A DNA stretch of 64,000 nt, taken from contig NC_134129.1 of the NCBI RefSeq assembly GCF_040939455.1, positions 20,162,001 through 20,226,000 on the forward strand, given 5' to 3'. This document shows positions 44,401 through 56,779 of this stretch, one piece after another; within the stretch, counting starts at the first letter, position 1, and each line of letters begins with the position of its first letter. This stretch comes from Microcebus murinus (taxonomy: Eukaryota; Chordata; Mammalia; Primates; Cheirogaleidae). Below the pieces are notes generated by a model. That model was not told the origin of the DNA, did no database searches, and worked only from the letters and a program-made list of their open reading frames with translations. The position numbers were made by a program, and so were the translations under genes.

Positions 44401-47400
44401 TGTGCACAACGTTTTGAGAAATTGATTTAGGATAATTCGGTACCCAGGGGTAGGGATAAGGGGAGACATTAATTACAAAGTCAGGTCAGGAGGGACACAC
44501 GAAAGAAACTGTTTGCAAAACCCAGAAAGGGTAACTGGGTTGTAAGTTCCATAGGGTTGTATGTAGCCTTTGGTGCAGGAGTGAATACACTCAGGCCCAT
44601 TGGGATACAGCAGGCAGGGTCTGGGGGGAATGTTCCAGATTTTGCTTTCCTCCCATTGCCAGCCACATCTGCACATGCCTCCCTGGGATAAAATCCAACT
44701 GGCAGCCAGAGGGCAGGGAAGCCCTCATCATGCACCCTGGACTCCTGCCTTCCTCAGCCTCCAATCTGAAGTCCCATCCTGGGACTTCAGTGATCCTCAT
44801 GGAAGATGAGATCCACAGCAAGAAGACCGAGCTCCACTTCCAGCCGGGCCACTTGCACTATAGCTTGTCCTTGGGGAAATTTCTAAAGCTCCCGGAGTTT
44901 GTTTTTTGACGCATAAATCAAAATCATCACCAGAATGCACGGTTGAGAGGATGAAATTAGAATGTATTGAAAAGAACTTTATAAATTAGCGTGTTATATA
45001 AATGTTTGTTCTTTTTCCACGAGAGAGGGCTTCCCAATTGTTTTTTTTTTCCCCTCCTTTATAAAAGGAATAGGTCTTCTTTGTGGAAATTTTGAAAAAT
45101 ACATTTGAGCACTAAAAATAAATAAATAAAAATCACCCAGAAAAAAAAAAATGATACAGTTTGTCATCATGCCTGGTTACACAAGTATTTCCTATTGAAC
45201 ATTTATTGACTTTGATGACTGCAGGATATTTACCTGAGTAATTTACCATTAAAACATACATACTTTTCCATTGGAATTTCAGCATACACGATACCACATT
45301 AATTTGTAAAGATACTATAGAGTAACAATTAGCTGTGTTGAAAATGACTGCTTTTCAAATCATCAGATAAATAATTCTGATTTTATGTATGACTCAATTT
45401 GTTGATTACCTGAAAGTACAAGCATGACAGTAACAAATTTGGGAGAGTTTGGGAAAATATATTTGGCCTGAAAACAAGCATACTACCCTTTTAATTTTTA
45501 AAAGCTTTTATTCCTTTTTTTTTTAATATAAGAGAAAATGGCATGGTTAACAGATGTCCAAATGTAGATGCAGCAACTTAAATAAGTCTTAAGAGTAGAA
45601 ACTAATGATAGCTATCTTCTGTCTTCATTTGAATATATATCAATATTTATTTCACTGTAGCTGTTCTTTCTTGTTGTTGTTTTTTTTTTTTTTGATATAT
45701 TATTGAGATCTACCTTGTCAAGTGCTCACTATGAAAATTTTGGATTCCTTCACGAAGTGACCTCCATGTCTATGTGTCCAAAGACCAGAGGACTTCAAAT
45801 ATTCCTGATCAAAATGCATTGAGAAATAATATTTTTATTCAGTACATACATAAATGCTTATATTCAACAAGTTTTATGATTGATACTTACATTCACTTTG
45901 CAATGCACTCTTAAATCTTCCATTATAGGCTACTTTATTCTTCTATAAACTCTTTACAGTTTTATGGCATAGGCAGTTAGAAAAAAAAAAAAAAGCCAAG
46001 TACTTGAGTTTGGGAAACCCATTGGTAGTGCAAAGACTAATGACAGGAAGAACACAAATAGTCTTTAAAACATTTATTGATATTTATTTTTACTTATCTC
46101 TTATCCCTCCCTTTCTCTCCACACCTTCCCACCTTGTGCACATATTTCTAACACTGTCCTCTTGAATGTGTGATAGACTCATCTACTGTTTTCTATTCTT
46201 GTCTTAGATCTAGCTGTTCCAATCCATTTTCACAAGCAACAAATGAGGTTTTTAGAAAACGGAAACCTAAATGTGCATCCTACTCCAGAAAGATCTGAAG
46301 AGAGTCCCTTCCTGTCTTCATTTCCGGCTACTCTCCACATCCATCCTTTCTTCCGACCACATGGTATATTTATAGCTGCTAGATGTGACTACTTAAAAAA
46401 ATATTCTTTGCTGTAAATATTGGTGATGATTCAGTTACGAAACCAGAACGACTCTGAGTGATATGAAATAAGGCATTTATGGGAAGAACTTATGCCTTTA
46501 CACATTGTGGGGGGGAAGTGGGGGAAGTAAAGTCACAGAAGGCAGCAATGGTTGGCGCATTCACAAAAAATCACTCACCTGGGACCATGAGGAAAAACCC
46601 GGAGAAGTCTATGGAAGTAGTTGCCTCTGTATCTGGTGTTGGACCGATGGCAAGAGGTTGCATTGGTCCGTAGATGGGCAGCCGGGAAGAAAAGCTCTAA
46701 GTAAAACAGAAAAGGAAAATCAAGGACAGACCAGAACGCCTGAGAATTAACTGGTATCCACAAGGACAAATCAGAACCTTCCTCGAACCCCAGCAACATA
46801 AGTCATTGCAATGCAGGCAATGCCTGCTGCTGCTCCACCTGTGTCTTCCAAATCTCACTTGAACCTCTTTTTGCCCGACTCTGCCATCCAGGGAAAGCAG
46901 TTCTGGATTATTTGGTTCCTGTTTAGCAAACCTGTCATAGTCCAAACCCTCCGCTCTGCCTGGAGAGAAACATTACCTCGATTTTATCACTTAATCGGGC
47001 TAAGCTCTCCTTTCCCACAGAGAATCTTCTTGCAGATCCACAAATTGCTTTAAATGTCTCTCTCCTGAGATCTTGTAAATAAACTTTGCGGGTGTCTATC
47101 CTAATATTTATTTTGCATTTATACATTTTTTTTCTCATTTTACTCCCTCAAAGTTTATTCTTTTAAATTTAGTGTGTAATAGTGCTCAAAAATTATGTGT
47201 TAACAAAATCGATGAATAGCGTTGATCACGTCTTACCATTTATGCTGATCTATTTTTCTGCCATCCTAACTATACTATACGCTTCTTCACAGCGAGGTTG
47301 AGTGATTTATTGGTGTCTCTCTATTCTCATCACCAGAGACCAGAGACATTTTACATGTTCAGTCGGTTTTGTTCAACAAATGATTTTTTAGACGTCACTG

Positions 47401-47544
47401 TCTTTCCTTCTAATAGTGGGAGGCATCTTCCCTCACAAATTCGTATGTTATTCACATGTTCACACAGCTAATTGGCCACATAGCAGACACCTAATAAATA
47501 TTGATTAGCAATGCTTTATAGAGTTATATTGAATTCGATGGGTC

Positions 47545-47551
<7 letters not shown>

Positions 47552-47597
<46 letters not shown>
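47552..47597. repeat. (AT)n microsatellite
   Basis: Uninterrupted AT dinucleotides, about 23 units. Confidence 0.95.
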
Positions 47598-47600
<3 letters not shown>

Positions 47601-48380
47601 AAAAATTCTGGATGCCCAATGAACACATGGGTAGATATTTCATGAATGGCACAAGGGATTTTAATGCATTTGTGATTTCACTTGTCAGAAAGCCAAGTCA
47701 TTGATCATCTTTATAATCCCCACAATGAATGACTCTAAGTCATGCATAGAGGCGGTTCCAGTTGCCATCAAAAAATATGATCAATCATTTAAGAATTAAT
47801 TTCAGTTAAATGTTCACAGATAAATTAGATCACTTTTGCCATTTGGGTATCTGCTTTGCCTCATCACTTTTATGACTTCTCTTATCTTTTTGTGAGGCTT
47901 GTAAGCTCTCTGCCTACAAATTTGACCGAGTAAAACACACCATTTGAGAAATACTCACATGTTCACATCTTAGGGAGAGAAAAAAAAAATCATTAAACTA
48001 CTCACCAGTTAAATGCAATTTAGCACCGTGCAAGTTTACTAGGCAACACATTTATTCAGCCTAATGCACTGTGTTCTGACTTCTAAAAACAGAAGCCAGC
48101 TGATTTTCACAGTCAATAACAATTTACAGATAAAAATCAATGCGTTTTTCTTGACGGAATGGCAATACACACAAGTATTTATGATTTTAACTGATTTTTT
48201 TTCCCAAAGCAAAACACTTTTAAAAATTTCAATTTGATTTGTTTTGCAAAACATCTTTTTTTTTCATTATTGTCATCATTTATTTTATTTCTACATAAAT
48301 TTAAAAATCCACAATTGCCATTATTCTTTTATATAGTCAATATTGATTTAGATTTATCCATATATTTAGCTCTTCAATTG

Positions 48381-48569
48381 CTTTTTTTTTATTATTTCCA
48401 GCATATTATGGGGGTACAAACGTTAAGGTTATGTATAATGCCCATGCCTCCCTTCCCCCCTGGAGTCAGAGCTTCAAGCCTGTCCATCCCCCAGTTGGTG
48501 CACATCTCACTCATTGTGTTTGTATATACCCGTCCCTTCCTCCCCCTCCCACCTGCCCAACACCCAATA
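48381..48569 (-). mobile_element. Short L1 3' UTR insertion
   Basis: T-run then CCAGCATATTATGGGGGTAC and the C-rich antisense 3' UTR (CCTTCCTCCCCCTCCCACC), ending CAACACCCAATAA. Only 3' UTR is present. It sits on the tail of the older L1 fragment that follows. Confidence 0.85.
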
Positions 48570-48978
48570 ATTTTTTTTTTTAACATTTTGGTTACATTTT
48601 ACCTTTCCTCTCCCTAGCAAGGGTTAGAGGTGTGCCCTTCCCCTCCACAATACTCACCACGTCCCTCAGATGTGGGTCTATGCCCCCCCCAAATCCCAAA
48701 TCCCTGGTGAACCCCACCACCCTTTGAGCACCATAGTGTTGATCAGTCAGTACCAATTTGATGGCGAGCACATGTGGAGCCCATTCTTCAGGTCTTGTGT
48801 CACCTCACTTTGGATAATTGGCTTAAGCTCAATCCAGGATAGTGTAAGCAGTGCTAGCTTGCTCTTGTGTCTTAGAATTGAGTAATATTCCATTGTGAAC
48901 ATATACCAAAGTTTAATAATCCACTCACAAATTGACGGGCACTTGGGTTGTTTCCACATCCTTGGAATAGTGAATTGG
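48570..48978 (-). mobile_element. L1 3' fragment, intermediate age
   Basis: T-run, then antisense ACATTTTGGTTACATTTTAC and 3' UTR similar to 36070-36300, then end of ORF2 (frame 49001-48747) up to about 48978. Confidence 0.8.
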
Positions 48979-49325
48979 TTCTCCAGTGCACTGTAAAACA
49001 CCTTAAAGCTGTCCTCTTTTTTTCTAGAAACCCCTTGTCTGTCTTTCCACTTGTCATGTCCCCCACTTATTTTGAAATTTTTCTCTTTATACCACTCTTA
49101 ATCAAAAACCTTATTTAGAACCTTTTACGGAGACTCCTTTACAACTTCCATTTCTGACTATGACAGACTATATTTTACCAGATCAATGTCTCTCTGAAAG
49201 CAGCAACTAGAGATGACGTATAAATCACAGAAACAGCAAAACGGTTGCTTGTAGCTATCAGAGACTACTCAAGATAGTCAGGACTTGAATGGCCAAGTTC
49301 CAAAAGAACAGAAATGTCTTGCGGT
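48979..49325. other. No gene recognised
   Basis: Unassigned DNA between an L1 fragment and DNA transposon copy 3. Confidence 0.4.
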
Positions 49326-49327
49326 TA

Positions 49328-49778
49328 CCGTGTTTCCCTGAAAATAAGACAGGGTCTTATATTTATTTTTCCTCAAGAAGACACCCTAGGGCTTATTTTC
49401 AGGGGATGTGTTATTTTTTTTTTGAGTATGGTACAACCATCTACATTGATTCAAATAGAGTGAAGTCGTCTTCTTCTGGAACATCATCCTCACTCTCCAA
49501 ACCCCGAGTACCACCCTGAATGTCTTGCGACTCTGTTTCCTTTAGAACCACTGGCCCCGATCTCTCCTGTGGAGCACTAGAGCTCTCACGGGGCGGATGA
49601 GAAGGGCTGCTCGTGTTCTTTCCCGCTCCGCGACGACACGCATGGGTTGTGCAGATGCGCTGCGCAGCCACGCCCGTCACTAGGGCTTATTTTCGGGGTA
49701 GGGCTTCTATGGTGCAAATGCTTAGAAATCCTGCTAGGGCTTATTTTACGAGTAGGTCTTATTTTCGTGGAAACATGG
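49328..49778 (-). mobile_element. Short DNA transposon with TA target duplication, copy 3 of 4
   Basis: Minus orientation. Flanked by TA at 49326-49327 and 49779-49780. Terminal inverted repeats CCGTGTTTCCCTGAAAATAA (left) and the complement of TTTTCGTGGAAACATGG (right) are the best-preserved pair. One copy of the 31-bp unit only. The 79-codon frame 49680-49441 ends ESEDDVPEEDDFTLFESM and matches the other copies. Confidence 0.88.
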
Positions 49779-49780
49779 TA

Positions 49781-50021
49781 GCTGGACAAGGAATTTGCTG
49801 TTACGTTTAGCAACGTAGGGCCCAGCTGAGCAGAGAGCATGGGCTGGGGGTGGTTGTTTGTCTCCCAAGACTAAGATGAACATTGGAAGTTCAGGGCTGC
49901 AAAGTAGCTAGGAATTTTGGGAAAGAAAGATTCTGCAGAAAAGGAAACCACAGACATTCTACTTTACTATTCTCCTCAAAGTGCTTGCAGATGCTGAAGA
50001 TGAATGGAAGGAGAGGTCAAA

Positions 50022-50053
<32 letters not shown>

Positions 50054-50054
50054 C

Positions 50055-50112
<58 letters not shown>

Positions 50113-51649
50113 CAGAGAGGCCAAAGCTAAGCAGAGCTGGTCTTGTAGTGCTGAGGAGGAAACAGTTGTGAGTTCAGAGCCAGCCAAGAGGAAAGGGCTT
50201 CAGAAAATACCCAGGCTTTCCACCGCAACCTCTGAAAGGAGACACTCTAGGAGCAAAAGCAAACTGGAAATTGATCATGGCTCTATAAAGTAAATCCTAC
50301 GTCCAGTCGTTTACTCCCAGATTGGTACAAGGTATTCTGCTTACAGCTGACTGAGCTCCTAAAAGAAAATGCAATTCTCTTTGGAGCAATATTACATCAC
50401 CTAGGGTTTCTGCAGTGCTTTGTTGTACAATTATCTAAAATCACCAGGCATTTATGGAGACAGCATCAAAAAGGAAGATTAAAAAAAAAAAAAAGACAAT
50501 AACTTAAAAAAGATAAACCAGATACAGGAGTTTTCAGACATGAACATCAAAATAATTCTGATTTGTATGTTCAAGTAAATAGAGACAATATTGTGAATTT
50601 CACCAGAGCAATGAAACCTATGCACAGGCTTCAGTGGAAATTCTACAACTAAAAAGTGAAAGGACTAACATGAAGAGCTCCACAGATGGCTTTAATTATA
50701 TATTAAATAAAGCAGAAAAAAAGCTTACTATACTGAAAGAGGGGGCTGTAGAAATACTTAGATTGAAGCCCAATATGAAAGTGGGATGAGAAAATAAAAA
50801 TTAAAAAAAAAAAGTGCCATAGCTATAGGCAATTTAATGAAAGAGCTAACATAGTTTTTTTCTAAAGTCCAAGAAGAAGCAGAGAACAGAAATAGGGTAG
50901 AGACACTGTCTTGGAATTTTGCAAAACTGACTTAAGACATCGAGTGACAGATTCAAGCAGCTCTAAATGAAGACTTATTTCATGACTCTTCCAGGCATGT
51001 GAGCTCTTTGCACTATAAATCTTCATTTTTTGCAATTTTCCTTTTTTTTGTTTGTTTGTTTCCTAGGACCTTCTTTCCGATCACTTTTATCGCACTAATG
51101 CATAGGTGATATGCTCGGCTGTCCATATGAGAATCACCACGAAACAACTGACCAGAAGTACATGTAGCTGCTTCTTACCATGGGCAAGTGCAAATGCTCT
51201 GAGATCAGGAATAAAAATATCCTTTCTGTAGCTATTTGTCTAATGACCCGCCATGGCTCAGAGGGAAGGGGGAAATTGATTCCTGGCCCGTGATGGTAAT
51301 TAGCTTTTATGCCCGAGAACGAGGATTTATGGTGGCTCTTAACAGCCGTCTGAAGCCAGTGGGAAAGAATCATTAGAACGCCGCCATGCTGGAGATTCAC
51401 CTGGACCAATCAGAATGTAGCTCTGGGTTTAGGGGTATGTGTGTATGCGATGTGTGCTGCTTTTGCCTATGTCTCTTTGCTCTATGTAAATGCACCTCTG
51501 TACATCTCCATTAAGAATTTGTATGCTTAAAAATAAGGAGAAAAAGTATATCTTCCAATGGGATTTGTTTTTGGCATCTAAAGTATCTATTAAGTACTCA
51601 AACGATGATTGCTGTGCTGTGACAAAGCTATGGACTCGATGATAAGGAA
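49781..51649. other. No gene recognised
   Basis: Unassigned. The 136-codon plus frame 49883-50293 is produced by the (GA)n tract (Arg-Glu repeats) and is not a gene. Confidence 0.45.
50024..50109. repeat. Compound (TA)n/(GA)n microsatellite
   Basis: TA repeats to 50040 pass directly into GA repeats (50041-50109) with two CAGA interruptions near 50052-50060. Confidence 0.95.
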
Positions 51650-51786
51650 ATTTTAAAAAATTATTATGGGTACACTGTAGTCCTATATATATTTATAGGG
51701 TACATGTGACGTTTTGATGCAGGAATTCAATGTGAATTAATCAAATCAGGGTAATTGGAATATTTATCATTTCAGGCATTTAACAT
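51650..51786 (-). mobile_element. Older L1 (L1MA/L1P-like) 3' UTR fragment
   Basis: Antisense ATTATTATGGGTACACTGTAG, GGGTACATGTGACGTTTTGATGC, AATCAAATCAGGGTAATTGG, as in 38040-38150 and 55265-55400. It is likely the 3' part of the element that resumes at 53544. Confidence 0.75.
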
Positions 51787-53543
51787 TTTTTTTTTTACTT
51801 CAGCATATTATGGGGGTACAAATGCTTAGGGTGCATATATTGCCTTTGCCCCACCCAAGTCAGAGCTTCAAGCATGTCTATTCCCCAGACGGTGAGCACC
51901 ACACCCATAAAGTATGGATATACCCATTCCCTCCTCTTTCCTGGCCCCCACCTGCCCAACACCCAATGAATGTTATTACTATATGTGCACATAAGTGTCG
52001 ATCGGTTAATTACCAATTTGATGATGAGTACATGTGGTGATTGTTTTTCCATTCTTGTGATACTTCAGTTAGTAGAATAGGTTCAAATTCTATCCAGGGT
52101 AATACAGGAGGTGCTAGATCACCATTATTTTTTTGTGGCTGAGTAGAACTCCATGGTATACATATACCACATTTTATTAATCCACTCATGTATTGATGGA
52201 CACTTGGGTTGTTTCCACACCTTTGCAATTGTGAATGGTGCTGCTATAAACATTCTAGTGCAGATGTCTTTTTTTATAGAATATCTTTTTTTCCTTTGGG
52301 TAGATGCCCAGTAATGGGATTGCTGGATCAAATGATAGATCTACTCGTAGCTCTTTGAGTTATCTCCATACTATTTTCCACAGAGGTTGAACTAGTTTGC
52401 AGTTCCACCAGCAGTGTAGGAGTGTTCCTATGTCTCCACATCCACGCCAGCATTTGTTATTTGGGACATTTTGATAAAAGCCAATATCACTGGAGTTAAG
52501 TGATATATCATTGTGTTTTGATTTGCATTTCCCTGATGATTAGAGATGTTGATTATTGTTTTGTCTTTATTGGCCATTAATCTATCTTCCTTTGAAAAGT
52601 TTGTGTTCATGTCCTTTGCTCACTAATGGGGTTATTTGATTTTTTTCTTTCTTATTTTCCTGAGTTCTGTATAGATTCCAGTTATCAGCCCTTTATCAGA
52701 TCTGTAGCATGTGAATACTTTCTCCCATTCTGTAGGTTGTCTGTTTGCTCTCGTGATAGTTTCCTTGGCTGTGCAGAAGCTTTTTAATTTGATCAGGTAC
52801 CATTTATTCATTTTTGTTGTTGCTGAGATTGCCTTTGGAGTCTTCTTCATAAATTCCTTCCCTAGGCCAATGTCTATAAGAGTTTTCCCAACATTTTCTT
52901 CTAGAATTCTTATAGGTTCATACCTTAGGTTTAAGTCTGTTATCCACCATGAATTGATTTTTGTGAGAGGTGAGAAGTGTGGATCCTGTTTTAGTCTTCT
53001 ACATGTGGCTATCCAATTTTCCCAGTGCCATTTATTGAATAAGGATTATTTTCCCCAGTGTACATTTTTGTCTGCTTTGTCAAAATCAGATGGCTATATG
53101 AGGTTGGTTTTACATTTGGGTTCTCGGTTATGTTCCATTGGCCTATGTCTCTGTTCTTGTGACAATAACATGCTGTTTTAGTTGCTATAGCCCTGTAGTA
53201 TAACTTGAAGTCTGATAGATTGACGCCTTCCAATTTGTTCTTTTTGCTTAAGATTGCTTTTGTTATATGGAGTCTTCTCTGGTTCCTTATGAAGCATAGA
53301 ATTATTTTTTCTAGATCTGTGAAAAATGATGTTGGTATTTAGTAGGGATTGTATAGAATCTGTAGATCATTTTGAGCAGTAGAGGCATTTTAACAATGTT
53401 GATTCTACTGCCCCATGAGCACAGTGTAGTTTTCCACCTGTTTACGTCCTCTGCTATTTCCTTCCTCAGTGTTTTGTAGTTCTCCCTGTAGAGGTCATTC
53501 ACCTCCTTGGTTAATTATATTCCTAGGTATTTTATTTTCTTTG
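51787..53543 (-). mobile_element. 5'-truncated young-type L1 (about 1.75 kb)
   Basis: T-run, CAGCATATTATGGGGGTAC and 3' UTR, then ORF2 C-terminal sequence up to the end of the reverse transcriptase region, truncated at TTTATTTTCTTTGT. Broken by several stops and frameshifts (frames 52052-51795, 52331-52125, 52850-52632, 53233-53009, 53502-53311). At the position of the premature stop of the full-length copy it has a sense codon. No target duplication is seen. Confidence 0.88.
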
Positions 53544-54520
53544 TCTATATTATGTACCACAATTTCTTTTTCCATTCATCCATTGTTGCATAGTTAGGTT
53601 TGATTCCAAATCTTAGCTATTGTGAATGATGCTGCTATTAACAAGGTAGTACAGTATTTTTTAAATACACTAAATTCCTCTCCTTTGAATATATAGGCAA
53701 CAGTGGATTCCTGGGTGATATGGTAGTCCTATTTTTAGTTTTCTAAGGAACATCCATACTATTCTCTATAGTAGTTTTACTAATTTACATTCCTACCAAT
53801 GTGTATGAGAGTTCCCCTTTCTGTACCTACTCACCAGCATTCATTGTTGCCTGTCTTTTGAATAAAAGCCATTTTAACTGGGGTCAGATGATATCTCATT
53901 GTAGTTTGGATTTGCATTTCTCTGATGAATAATGATGTTAAGGATTTTTTCATATGCCTGTTGACCCTTTGGGTGTCTTCTCTTTTGAGAAATGTCTATT
54001 CAGGCTGGGCGTGGTGGCTCACGCCTGTAATCCTAGCACTCTAGGAGGCTGAGGCAGGCAGATTGCTTGAGGTCAGGAGTTGGAAAGCAGCCTGAGCAAG
54101 AGCGAGACCCCCATCTCTACTATAAATAGAAAGAAATTAATTGGCCAATTAATATATATAGAAAAAATTAGCCAGACATGGTGGTGCATGCCTGTAGTCC
54201 CAGCTACTCGGGAGGCTGAGGCAGGAGGATTGCTTGAGCCCAGGAGTTTGAGATTGCTGTGAGCTAGCTGATGCCACGGCATTCACCCTAGCCTGGGCAA
54301 CAGAGTAAGACTCTGTCTCAAAAAAAAAAAAAAAAAAAAAAAAAAAGAGAGAAATGTCTGTTCAGATTCTTTGCCTATTTTTAAATCAGATTATTGAATA
54401 TTTTCCCTATTGAATTATTGGAGCTCTTTATATATTCTTTTTATTAATCCCTTGTCAGGTGGGTATTTTGCAAATATTTTCTCCCAATGGGAGATTTTGA
54501 TGATTTCTTTTATATAGGAA
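53544..54520 (-). mobile_element. Older L1 (L1MA/L1P-like) ORF2 fragment, split by an Alu
   Basis: Antisense TTTTTCCATTCATCCATTG, CTATTGTGAATGATGCTGC, TTCATATGCCTGTTGACCC, GCAAATATTTTCTCCCA. Same age class and orientation as 51650-51786. The Alu at 54003-54348 splits it. Confidence 0.78.
53987..54364 (+). mobile_element. Alu (lemur-type), full length
   Basis: Body from 54003 (GGCTGGGCGTGG), A tail to 54348. Target duplication GAGAAATGTCTATTCA at 53987-54002 and GAGAAATGTCTGTTCA at 54349-54364. Confidence 0.95.
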
Positions 54521-55239
54521 TATCTTTAAATGTTTCATATATTTAAATGTTTTATAATGATAGAATATCCTCATAGGATGCAGTGTTTCCTAATGACTCA
54601 CCAATTACCAGATACATTATTGGGTGATTTTCCCATCATTGTTATTATAAGTTACTTGAAGACTCCCACCACACTTGCTAAAGTTATTGGTACTTTCCCA
54701 CCATGCCTTAGAGACTCAATTTATGCCTCTTTTTTTTTTTTTTCTTAAATGCCTTTCCATGTAATTCTCCACCTCTTGTTTGGAGACCTAATCATGAAGT
54801 GTAATTTTCAATGACCTGACTTTAGCAGGGTTTTGGCTTTGTTTAATTTGACTTCTCAAGATAGGTAGGTTGCTCATAAGCAAGTGTCTTTGCTTGACAG
54901 TGTTGAAGGAAACAAACAAACCTGCTTCTGGGCACCCCTTGTAACTCAGAGCTACTCATCCTCAGCCAAATGCTCCAAACTGTTCTCCAGGGCTTGGTAA
55001 TCTCTTGCTGAGTCACAAGGTTGGAATGTGCTCTCTGTGGGACTTTCTTGGCAGCAGCTGTGCTCAGGTAGAAATCTCCATCTGTGACTCAGAGAAGCAA
55101 CTAATCCCCACCAAGAAAAAGGTATGAGATAAAGTGTAAGAGACAGCACTTTTAGAATCCACATAAAATATCCACCTAAGACTGTAAAGTTGCAAACCAG
55201 ATCAGTTGTCTTACACGTTCAGAATCGTGTTTGTTTTTT
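54521..55239. other. No gene recognised
   Basis: Unassigned DNA with a T-run at 54731-54743. Confidence 0.4.
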
Positions 55240-55860
55240 TTTTAATTTATTTTTATTTAAATCTTTTATTTTTAATTATTATGGGTACATAATAGTTGTA
55301 TGTCATCATAGGGTACCTGTGATGCTTTGATACAGGCATACAATGCGAATTAGTCAAATCAGGGTAATGGGGGTAACCACCACCTCAGGCATCTATTATT
55401 TCTTTGTATTAAAAGCATTCCAGGCCGGGCGCGGTGGCTCACGCCTGTAATCCTAGCACTCTGGGAGGCCGAGGCGGGCGGATTGCTCAAGGTCAGGAGT
55501 TCAAAACCAGCCTGAGCGAGACCCCGTCTCTACCATAAAAATAGAAAGAAATTAATTGGCCAACTAATATATATATATAAAAGATCAGCCGGGCATGGTG
55601 GCTTGTGCCTGTAGTCCCAGCTACTCGGGAGGCTGAGGCAGGAGGATCGCTTGAGCCCAGGAGCTTGAGGTTGCTGTGAGCTAGGCTGACGCCACAGCAC
55701 TCACTCTAGCCTAGGCAAGAAAGCGAGACTCTGGCTCAAAAAAAAAAAAAAAAAAAAAAAAAAGCATTCCAATTCCACTCTTTTGGTTATTTTAAAGTGT
55801 ACCCCTAACTTATTGATGATCATAGTCACTTTGTTATGAATTTTTGACCATGTGGAACAT
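55240..55860 (-). mobile_element. Older L1 (L1MA/L1P-like) 3' UTR fragment, split by an Alu
   Basis: Antisense AATTATTATGGGTACATAAT, GATGCTTTGATACAGGC and TCAAATCAGGGTAATGGGGG; it continues after the Alu with ATTCCACTCTTTTGGTTATT and CTTATTGATGATCATAG. Confidence 0.75.
55411..55771 (+). mobile_element. Alu (lemur-type), full length
   Basis: Body from 55423, linker TA run at about 55567-55579, A tail. Target duplication AAAAGCATTCCA at 55411-55422 and 55760-55771. Confidence 0.95.
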
Positions 55861-55928
55861 AGAAACTTTTAGGAGTCAAAGTCTCCTCCTCCTTTTGGAG
55901 CAGTCTGAAAAATAAGATTATACCCATT

Positions 55929-55964
55929 TTTCTTTTTTTTTTTTATTTCATCATATTATGGGGG
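55929..55964 (-). mobile_element. Extremely short L1 3' end
   Basis: T-run followed by ATTTCATCATATTATGGGGG, the last bases of the L1 3' UTR, and then unrelated sequence. See findings. Confidence 0.6.
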
Positions 55965-56261
55965 CTTTTTTAAATGTTCTCTCTCTGATGCAGTAAGATG
56001 AACTGTAACAATCCCAATAAGTACATCAAAAACAAACACACACAAGAAAACCTTCAATGCAGTGTCCCATTCATGGAGTTTCTGCCTAAACTTATATTAG
56101 ATTTTAGAAATAATATTAAAATATATTTTTTTTTGGAGAGGGAGAAAGATAAAAAGAACCGAACGCTTCTTAGAATTTTGTGTTCCCCCTTTCAGCATTG
56201 AATTGAAGGAAAGATGCAAACATAAAGTGCATCCTCCCTTCAAGGAACTGAGAATCTGATA

Positions 56262-56333
56262 GAGACACAATGCAAATTTGGATAAGTGTAATACTGTTTG
56301 AAATCACACTTATCCAAATTTGCATTGTGTCTC
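56262..56333. repeat. Perfect inverted repeat, 28-bp arms, 16-bp spacer
   Basis: Left arm 56262-56289 (begins GAGACACAATGCAAAT) and right arm 56306-56333 (ends ATTTGCATTGTGTCTC) are exact reverse complements, with 56290-56305 between them. It matches no repeat family I know and has no TA or other duplicated flank. Confidence 0.97.
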
Positions 56334-56779
56334 CAGTCGCCTGGGGGTTCAAGAGATATGACAGATACGCTGAACTTTATAAAACGGGTTTCAGATACAT
56401 AGATCAGTAGAAGCATGTCATTTTGGTGAAAAGCAAACTGGCAGGCAGATGGAGTGCAAGATTTGACAAGAGAAGAAGCTGCAGATGTGGACAAGACTCA
56501 GAACAAGGTGTTACCCTAGCATACTAATTAATATGGCGTTTTTTTTTTTTAAAGGGAAAATGTGGGAATGCCATGTTTAGATTTGCATTTGAGGCTGAAC
56601 ATTATGTTGACAACGTGAAAAAATATACCTATATTCACACACACACACACACTTTTACATAATTAGGCTAAAGCGATTAAGCGACAGAACCAGAACTGAA
56701 ACCAATGCATCTGCTTCCCCACATTTTATTTTGAAGCATTGCTTTGACTCTTTGAGAGCGCTTTAAACTACTTTCACTA

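Noticed and set aside
46479..46945. Cluster of overlapping open frames in a GC-richer patch
   Set aside because: No domains; resembles an unassigned old repeat more than an exon.
49883..50293. 136-codon frame with long Arg-Glu repeats
   Set aside because: It is the translation of the (GA)n microsatellite and its flanks; no domain, and the composition is explained by the repeat.
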